A stretch of 28,799 nt of DNA from Sphingobacteriaceae bacterium UBA6709. GTDB taxonomy: Bacteria > Bacteroidota > Bacteroidia > Sphingobacteriales > Sphingobacteriaceae. The translations under genes and the position numbers were made by a program. Shown here piece by piece: positions 24,360 to 28,799 of the stretch (position 1 is the stretch's first letter; each line of letters opens with the position of its first letter). The notes beneath the pieces were generated by a model that worked only from the letters and a program-made list of their open reading frames with translations, was not told the origin of the DNA and did not search any database. The stretch is from positions 68,431-97,229 of the forward strand of contig DKIV01000026.1 of the NCBI GenBank assembly GCA_002454425.1, read 5' to 3'.

Positions 24360-24992
24360 ATGATGAATAATCTAAAACTACTTTTTCTGACACTATCGCT
24401 ATCGGCAGCTGTTCTAAGTGCATGCCAGAAAGCTGAACCGCCTGTAAAGGAAGATCTTTACCCCGAGCAGGCATTAAGCACACCTTCAAGTTCAGCAATC
24501 GCTACCTTCCATCAGCCGGTTTCCTATTATCAGATGTTCGTGTACCGCTACGATGAAAGTACCGCGAAATGGGGCAATAGGATTGCCGGGCATTTTTCTA
24601 CTGTGCCTGCCACTGATTCTACTGTGCTTGGATTCTCCAACCCCTATGTGCAGGACAGCGGTGTTCCTCTGTTCGATATGGTACGACTATACGCTGCTGA
24701 AATCGGCAATACCAACATCAAAACTGCCGGCATCAATTCCGAAAAGGTTCTCAAATTCTTCCCCGATTATGCCAATGCAAAAACCGGAATTGTTCAGGTG
24801 ATTTCGCAGGAAATTGTCATCCGCAAAGCCGCCAATGCCGGAATGTTTACTATCGGCATCAGCGGCTCGGGAACCTACGATGAGAATACGAAGCTAATTG
24901 ACCTTGAGGTAAGCTTTGACGAAAGTGCCATTGGTGGCACAACCCGAAAATTTAAATACAAAATGAGCCCCGTGGCTCTCTCGCTGAACTAA
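24360..24992 (+). CDS. Putative lipoprotein of unknown function
   Basis: I do not recognise this 210-residue protein. It has a lipoprotein signal with lipobox VLSAC (Cys22). The mature part is rich in predicted beta strands, with YYQMFVYRYDESTAKWGN, PLFDMVRLYAAEIGN and a C-terminal segment GMFTIGISGSGTYDENTKLIDLEVSFDES. No Cys other than the lipobox, no heme motif and no catalytic pattern are seen. It sits 2 bases after SusD and 2 bases before a di-heme peroxidase, so it must be part of the same uptake operon. It may be a third surface-exposed or periplasmic binding protein. Two ATG codons begin it (24360 and 24363); the first is used here. Confidence 0.75.
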   Translation: MMNNLKLLFLTLSLSAAVLSACQKAEPPVKEDLYPEQALSTPSSSAIATFHQPVSYYQMFVYRYDESTAKWGNRIAGHFSTVPATDSTVLGFSNPYVQDSGVPLFDMVRLYAAEIGNTNIKTAGINSEKVLKFFPDYANAKTGIVQVISQEIVIRKAANAGMFTIGISGSGTYDENTKLIDLEVSFDESAIGGTTRKFKYKMSPVALSLN

Positions 24993-24994
24993 AT

Positions 24995-26128
24995 ATGAAA
25001 CGGTACTTCATCATCTTCTCGCTCTTCGCTTTTTTCATCCTTGGCAGTGGCTTCCTTATGGATGAGCAGCCGAATATCGCCCGACTACGCGAACTTTATA
25101 GCGGCGATCCTTCGCAATGGCCCGCCGCCACGCTTGATGAGGAAGCACGCCCGGGATTTAAAGACATAGGCCATTTACCCGAGGTAAAATACCCCCACGA
25201 CAATGCCTATAGCCCGGAAAAAGCGAAGCTCGGCAAGATCCTCTTCTTTGATCCACGCCTTTCGGTGTCGGGACAAATATCCTGCGCCTCCTGTCATGAC
25301 CCTGAACTGGGATGGGGCGACGGAAGACGCGTAGCTTATGGTCACGATCGAAAAACGGGTAAGCGCAACGCCATGAGCATTTTAAACACCGGCTATTACG
25401 AGCGTCTTTTTTGGGACGGAAGGGCACAGAGCCTTGAAGATCAAGCCATTTTCCCTGTCCAGGATCATGTCGAGATGAATACCACACTCAAAATCATGGT
25501 GAAGAACGTAAAACGAATTAAAGGTTACCGGGCATTATTTCAGGCAGCTTTTCAATCAGATGATGTGTCGCTGCAAAAAATACAGCAGGCTATCGCCACC
25601 TTTGAACGTGGCGTAACGAGCAGAAACTCACGATTCGATGCCTTTGTAAAAGGAAACAAAAATGCACTCAAAGATGAAGAGGTTCTCGGAATGCATCTCT
25701 TTCGCACCAAGGCACGTTGCATCAACTGCCATAACACCCCTTTGTTTAGCGACAACAAGTTTCATAATGACGGTCAGACCTTATTAGGTAGCAGAATGCA
25801 GGATCTCGGAAGCTATAGCATCACCATGAACCTTGAGGATATGGGCAAGTTCCGCACCCCTTCTCTGAGGGAGAACAATATTACAGGCCCGTGGATGCAC
25901 CATGGCAACTTCCCGAGCATTCGCGATGTTATCGAGTATTATAATCTCGGCAATCCCAGTCCCATACAACGGGGCGTTCAGGTGCCTGATTCATTAAAGA
26001 AGTACGGGCGCTCAGCGATGTTAAAAAAGCTCAATCTTACCGAAGAAGAAAAATTGGCATTGGAGGCCTTCCTCCGATCTATCAGCACGAGAGTGAGTAA
26101 AATTATGCCTCCCGAACTTCCGAAGTAA
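24995..26128 (+). CDS. Di-heme cytochrome c peroxidase (CCP/MauG family)
   Basis: The 377-residue product carries an N-terminal signal or anchor segment (about 4-21) and two c-type heme sites, CASCH (97-101) and CINCH (242-246). This is the layout of bacterial cytochrome c peroxidases and MauG. Other family marks are PxxAxLGKxLFFDPRLS (about 74-90), LNTGYYERLFWDGRAQSLEDQA (about 130-151) and FRTPSLRENNITGPWMHHG (about 286-304). It could reduce hydrogen peroxide or oxidise a specific substrate in the periplasm. Its tight spacing after a SusCD-lipoprotein set suggests it acts on the imported compound, which is inference. Expression needs a cytochrome c maturation system not found in this window. 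Confidence 0.92.
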   Translation: MKRYFIIFSLFAFFILGSGFLMDEQPNIARLRELYSGDPSQWPAATLDEEARPGFKDIGHLPEVKYPHDNAYSPEKAKLGKILFFDPRLSVSGQISCASCHDPELGWGDGRRVAYGHDRKTGKRNAMSILNTGYYERLFWDGRAQSLEDQAIFPVQDHVEMNTTLKIMVKNVKRIKGYRALFQAAFQSDDVSLQKIQQAIATFERGVTSRNSRFDAFVKGNKNALKDEEVLGMHLFRTKARCINCHNTPLFSDNKFHNDGQTLLGSRMQDLGSYSITMNLEDMGKFRTPSLRENNITGPWMHHGNFPSIRDVIEYYNLGNPSPIQRGVQVPDSLKKYGRSAMLKKLNLTEEEKLALEAFLRSISTRVSKIMPPELPK

Positions 26129-26180
26129 CAAGACATCGCCAACAAACGGAAGCGGTCGAGTGTAAAAAAATTGAGTTAAT

Positions 26181-26220
26181 AGCACCTGTTGAATATGCAA
26201 AAAGCATAAAGACAGGTGCT
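26181..26220. terminator. Bidirectional terminator-like hairpin between convergent genes
   Basis: AGCACCTGTT (26181-26190) pairs with GACAGGTGCT (26211-26220), with one T-G wobble. Inside, TATGC (26194-26198) pairs with GCATA (26204-26208) around an AAAAA loop. The hairpin lies between the peroxidase gene (plus) and ornithine aminotransferase (minus). The plus-strand tail is ATATTATTTC and the minus-strand T run starts about 10 bases away, so the T tracts are weak in both directions. Confidence 0.7.
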
Positions 26221-26294
26221 ATATTATTTCAAAAATCCAATTCTCTCGTCTATTTGATGAGGCTTCTTAAGCAATAACCATAAGTTAAACATCC

Positions 26295-27551
26295 TTAAAA
26301 TTGGCTCAGGCAATTGCCAATAATTTCAAGACTTGCGTCTATCTGCTCTTCAGTAATAACTAAGGGTGGCGCCAGACGTATCTTGTTGCCATGCGTGGGT
26401 TTAGCAAGCAAACCTTGATCCATAAACTTAAGACAGATCTCCCAGGCAATATTGGAGTCCTCATCGCTGTTAATAACAATGGCATTAAGTAAGCCCTTAC
26501 CTCTTACGATACTGATTATGGGATTTTGCCGCGCGATATTTTGTAGTCCCTTCCGGAAGCGCTCACCCATAACTTCTGCATTGTGAGCGAGCTGCTCATC
26601 AACAACCACTTGCAGAGCCTCCAAAGCTACCGCGCATGCTAAAGGATTACCGCCATAGGTTGAACCATGCTCTCCCGGCGCTATACTCAGCATCACCTCA
26701 TCATCGGCCAGCACCGCCGATACAGGCAGCACTCCTCCTGAAATGGCTTTCCCCAGGATTAGCATATCAGGACGCGTTGTTTTATCAGAAGCTGAAATAT
26801 CAAAAGAAGCAAGCATATTGCCTGTACGGGCGATCCCGGTCTGGACCTCATCGACAACAAAGAGCACATGATGTTTCTTACATAGTACGTTTACTCGTTG
26901 CAGATAATCATCATCCGGCAGTACTACCCCGGCTTCGCCCTGAATAGGCTCTACAATAAAGGCGGCAATTTCCGAATCGCGTTCAAAGAGCGCTTCCAGC
27001 GCCTGCACATCATTATAAGGCACCTTAACTATTCCTTCAAGAAAAGGCCCGAAACCAGCTGTGGCACTAGGGTCTGTCGATGCAGAAATTACTGAAATAG
27101 TGCGCCCGTGAAAGTTGTTTTCGGCGAAGACTATTTTCGCCCGCCCCTCAGCAATACCCTTAACTTTATATGCCCATTTTCGGGCTAACTTCATAGCCGA
27201 CTCAACAGCTTCAACACCCGAGTTCATCACTAACACCTTGTCGAAGCCAAACAGGGTGGCCATATATTCTTCCAGCTCCCCAAGCTTGTTGTTATAAAAA
27301 GCGCGCGACGTTAAGGTAAGTCTTTCGGCTTGCCGCTGCAGCGCCTCCAGAATCCGGGGATGGCAATGTCCCTGATTAACGGCAGAGTATGCAGACAGGA
27401 AATCATAATACTTCTTCCCATCAACATCCCATAAAAACACGCCTTTGCCCCGTTCAAGCACCACCGGCAACGGATGATAATTATGAGCGCCATAACGCTC
27501 TTCACGTTCTATAAAAAAAGCTGGTTCTGTTCTGGAAGATGTATTATTCAT
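26295..27551 (-). CDS. rocD: Ornithine aminotransferase (ornithine-oxo-acid transaminase)
   Basis: This 418-residue class III PLP enzyme moves the delta-amino group of ornithine to 2-oxoglutarate, giving glutamate semialdehyde in arginine and proline metabolism. The opening GAHNYHPLPVVLERGKG is typical of ornithine aminotransferase. The PLP phosphate site is NSGVEAVESAMKLARKW (about 110-126), Asp234 lies in VVDEVQTG, and the catalytic Lys268 is in LILGKAISGG. GEHGSTYGGNPLACAVA and VRGKGLLNAI are further family marks. A divergent Lrp/AsnC gene with a palindrome in the shared control region suggests amino-acid-responsive control. Confidence 0.95.
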   Translation of the reverse strand: MNNTSSRTEPAFFIEREERYGAHNYHPLPVVLERGKGVFLWDVDGKKYYDFLSAYSAVNQGHCHPRILEALQRQAERLTLTSRAFYNNKLGELEEYMATLFGFDKVLVMNSGVEAVESAMKLARKWAYKVKGIAEGRAKIVFAENNFHGRTISVISASTDPSATAGFGPFLEGIVKVPYNDVQALEALFERDSEIAAFIVEPIQGEAGVVLPDDDYLQRVNVLCKKHHVLFVVDEVQTGIARTGNMLASFDISASDKTTRPDMLILGKAISGGVLPVSAVLADDEVMLSIAPGEHGSTYGGNPLACAVALEALQVVVDEQLAHNAEVMGERFRKGLQNIARQNPIISIVRGKGLLNAIVINSDEDSNIAWEICLKFMDQGLLAKPTHGNKIRLAPPLVITEEQIDASLEIIGNCLSQF

Positions 27552-27577
27552 AATGTTATTTTATTCAGGTATACGAC

Positions 27578-27585
27578 CAAAAATA
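27578..27585 (-). promoter_or_regulatory. Promoter -7 element of rocD
   Basis: On the minus strand this reads TATTTTTG, an exact TAnnTTTG match, with transcription starting near 27573. No well-spaced TTTG -33 box is seen. The 21-bp palindrome would lie at about -38 to -58, a place typical for activators. Confidence 0.65.
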
Positions 27586-27610
27586 ACCACTATGAAAACA
27601 AATCTAATTG

Positions 27611-27631
27611 AATAAGTCATTTTGACTTATT
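27611..27631. promoter_or_regulatory. Perfect 21-bp palindrome, probable Lrp-type operator
   Basis: AATAAGTCA (27611-27619) and TGACTTATT (27623-27631) are exact inverted repeats around TTT. The site lies between the divergent rocD and Lrp/AsnC genes. Lrp-family dimers bind dyad sites of this kind, and regulators of this family often control a neighbour and themselves. Confidence 0.7.
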
Positions 27632-27632
27632 A

Positions 27633-27661
27633 TTTGTTAATTTTAAAACAATTTAACTTTC
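27633..27661 (+). promoter_or_regulatory. Candidate promoter of the Lrp/AsnC gene
   Basis: A TTTG -33 box (27633-27636), 17 bases, then TAACTTTC (27654-27661), which differs from TAnnTTTG only at the last base. The palindrome abuts the -33 box, so a bound regulator could affect this promoter. Confidence 0.5.
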
Positions 27662-27675
27662 ACAAAAACGAAATC

Positions 27676-28128
27676 ATGCATGAGTTCGATAAATTTGACA
27701 GAGACATTCTCGCGGAATTGGAGAAAGACGGCCGTGTGGCCTACTCCTCGATAGCAAGCAAATTAGGAATTTCTAATAGCATGGTTCATCAGCGCCTCGC
27801 GCGACTAAGTTCCCTGGGAATATTGGACGGTGTAAAGCCTGTGTTCAATGAAAAGAAGTTAGGTTATGACTGGGGGGCTTTTACGGGTTTGGTGCTGGAG
27901 AAAGACCACGACTCCAATCGCATTATAGAGGAGCTGAAAAAGATCCCTGAAATAACCGAATGCTATTATATCACCGGCGCTTATACGCTTTATATAAAAC
28001 TGCTGGCACGCGATCATGCGCACATGCGCAAAGTGCTCTATGAAAAAATTGACAGCATTCCCGGCATTGCTAAAACTGATTCAATAATTGAGTTGGGCTG
28101 CGCGTTTAAACGTAATATAGCGATCTGA
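27676..28128 (+). CDS. Lrp/AsnC-family transcriptional regulator
   Basis: The 150-residue product has an N-terminal winged helix-turn-helix (about 5-60, FDRDILAELEKDGRVAYSSIASKLGIS and VHQRLARL). The C-terminal RAM ligand-binding domain covers about 70-140, with TGAYTLYIKLLARD and HMRKVLYEKIDSIPGI. Such proteins form octamers and sense amino acids. The ATG at 27676 is chosen over the in-frame TTG at 27622, because the TTG lies in the palindrome-promoter region and the family usually begins with a DxxDxxIL helix just after the start. Its likely target is the divergent ornithine aminotransferase gene; ornithine, arginine or proline are candidate effectors. Confidence 0.93.
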   Translation: MHEFDKFDRDILAELEKDGRVAYSSIASKLGISNSMVHQRLARLSSLGILDGVKPVFNEKKLGYDWGAFTGLVLEKDHDSNRIIEELKKIPEITECYYITGAYTLYIKLLARDHAHMRKVLYEKIDSIPGIAKTDSIIELGCAFKRNIAI

Positions 28129-28719
28129 TAGTTTAACGAAGTTAGCTTTAAGCAAGAGCCGGCATTGGGTACATCATGGCGTTCAATATAAACGTTAGTG
28201 CTTGCCGAAGAGCCTCCGGTAAATGCAACATCGTCAGAAAATTGAAACACATACTACGCGGGATCGTTTTTTTCAAAGATCGGGAACAGAGCAATCAAGT
28301 CCCCCACGTTGCTGACGCTCAATCATTTTCCACCCCAGTCCTCCCAGCCAAGTCTCCGTTCACTCCATTTGGAATTCTTGTCATAACAGTTGGATTTTAA
28401 TGCCCATGCCGCCTGCGCTCTCCCGGCGACCTCAGAGTTGTCAGACACGCTGCAGTGGGTACCGGTACGCAGCGCCGACAGAACAAAGATGAAACAATCT
28501 TTTTCGCTAGTCAAGACCATATCCTTCAACAACTTAACGCTGCTTTAATCAGACTGCGCCTGCCGGAAAAAACCCTTATACTCATCATTGGGATCCGTTC
28601 CGACCGCGGCGTACTTTGCCTGTCAGGAGCATTGCGAAAATGTCTCACGATGTCGCAGTATGTCACATAAAAGAACCAGGACAGCGCCTGCCCGGGTCAT
28701 ACACCTGCCCGCCACTCGT
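28129..28719. other. Gene-free region after the Lrp/AsnC gene
   Basis: Nearly 600 bases hold no convincing protein gene, tRNA, tmRNA or RNase P RNA. Short frames of 60-75 codons exist on both strands but have no family features. Base composition by eye is closer to coding DNA than to the AT-rich gaps elsewhere in the window. On the minus strand, broken open stretches (for example 28323-28532) follow each other with only a few stops. This may be a decayed gene, part of a dispersed repeat, or an unknown structured RNA. Confidence 0.4.
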
Positions 28720-28780
28720 ACCCCCTTGCGACCCACCTGTTCCGAGATTGACTCAGAACAGACTCGAGACACGCTCGAGT
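28720..28780 (-). repeat. Right-edge copy of the inverted repeat, with a local palindrome
   Basis: Read on the minus strand, GTCTCGAGTC (28761-28770) and the block starting CTCGGAACAGGT (28727-28746) match the left edge of the window. ACTCGAG (28762-28768) and CTCGAGT (28774-28780) also form a perfect 7-bp inverted repeat around ACACG. The pair at both window ends fits a dispersed repeat family. Confidence 0.5.
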
Positions 28781-28799
28781 GGTGATCGACATTTCATCG

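Noticed and set aside
27622..27675. TTG start of the Lrp/AsnC gene
   Set aside because: It lies inside the palindrome and promoter region, and it adds 18 residues before the conserved N-terminal helix.
28323..28532. Minus-strand frame of 69 codons as a gene
   Set aside because: No family features, no promoter and no operon context. It is treated as part of the unexplained gene-free block.
1..28799. Whole window as one mobile element bounded by the inverted edge repeats
   Set aside because: The interior carries conserved core genes (cmk, rpsA, pyrB, folC) and no transposase, integrase or relaxase. A dispersed repeat is the simpler explanation.

Overview
The window looks like chromosomal DNA of a Bacteroidetes bacterium, most likely a Sphingobacteriaceae member close to Pedobacter. 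The evidence is a SusC/SusD pair under a Bacteroidetes-type FecI/FecR switch, an exbB-exbD-tonB-folC string, a six-domain S1 protein with a long N-terminal extension, and repeated use of the Bacteroidetes -7 promoter element TAnnTTTG. I support 20 protein genes. I saw no rRNA, tRNA, CRISPR array, insertion sequence or phage gene.

Layout. (1) 334-4997 holds housekeeping genes: cmk, rpsA (each followed by a terminator), then pyrR and pyrB for pyrimidine synthesis. (2) 5133-12957 is a cell-envelope energisation module: a large periplasmic TPR protein, an outer-membrane beta-barrel protein with a TonB-box-like motif but apparently no plug domain, an inner-membrane protein with N-terminal HU-CCDC81-type and C-terminal SPOR domains, ExbB, ExbD and a TonB-like protein. 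A strong terminator follows, then folC. (3) 14390-16739, minus strand: an FMN-dependent alpha-hydroxy-acid dehydrogenase and a MetA-family homoserine acyltransferase whose residue 111 is Glu, which predicts acetyl-CoA use. (4) 17073-17897: a secreted beta-propeller protein of the SMP-30 type. (5) 17994-26128 is a signal-responsive uptake locus: ECF sigma factor, FecR anti-sigma factor, SusC with an STN signalling domain, SusD, an unrecognised lipoprotein and a di-heme cytochrome c peroxidase. No glycoside hydrolase is present, so its substrate may not be a glycan. (6) 26295-28128: ornithine aminotransferase (minus) and a divergent Lrp/AsnC regulator, with a perfect 21-bp palindrome between them that is a likely operator. 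(7) 28129-28799 is gene-free and ends in a sequence that matches, inverted, the first 40 bases of the window. This suggests a dispersed repeat at both ends.

The two parts most worth following are the Tol/Ton-like envelope module (TPR, barrel, SPOR, ExbB, ExbD, TonB) and the FecIR-SusCD-lipoprotein-peroxidase locus. Both energise or signal across the envelope, and the first may power the SusC transporter of the second. All function calls rest on reading motifs by eye. No database search was possible.
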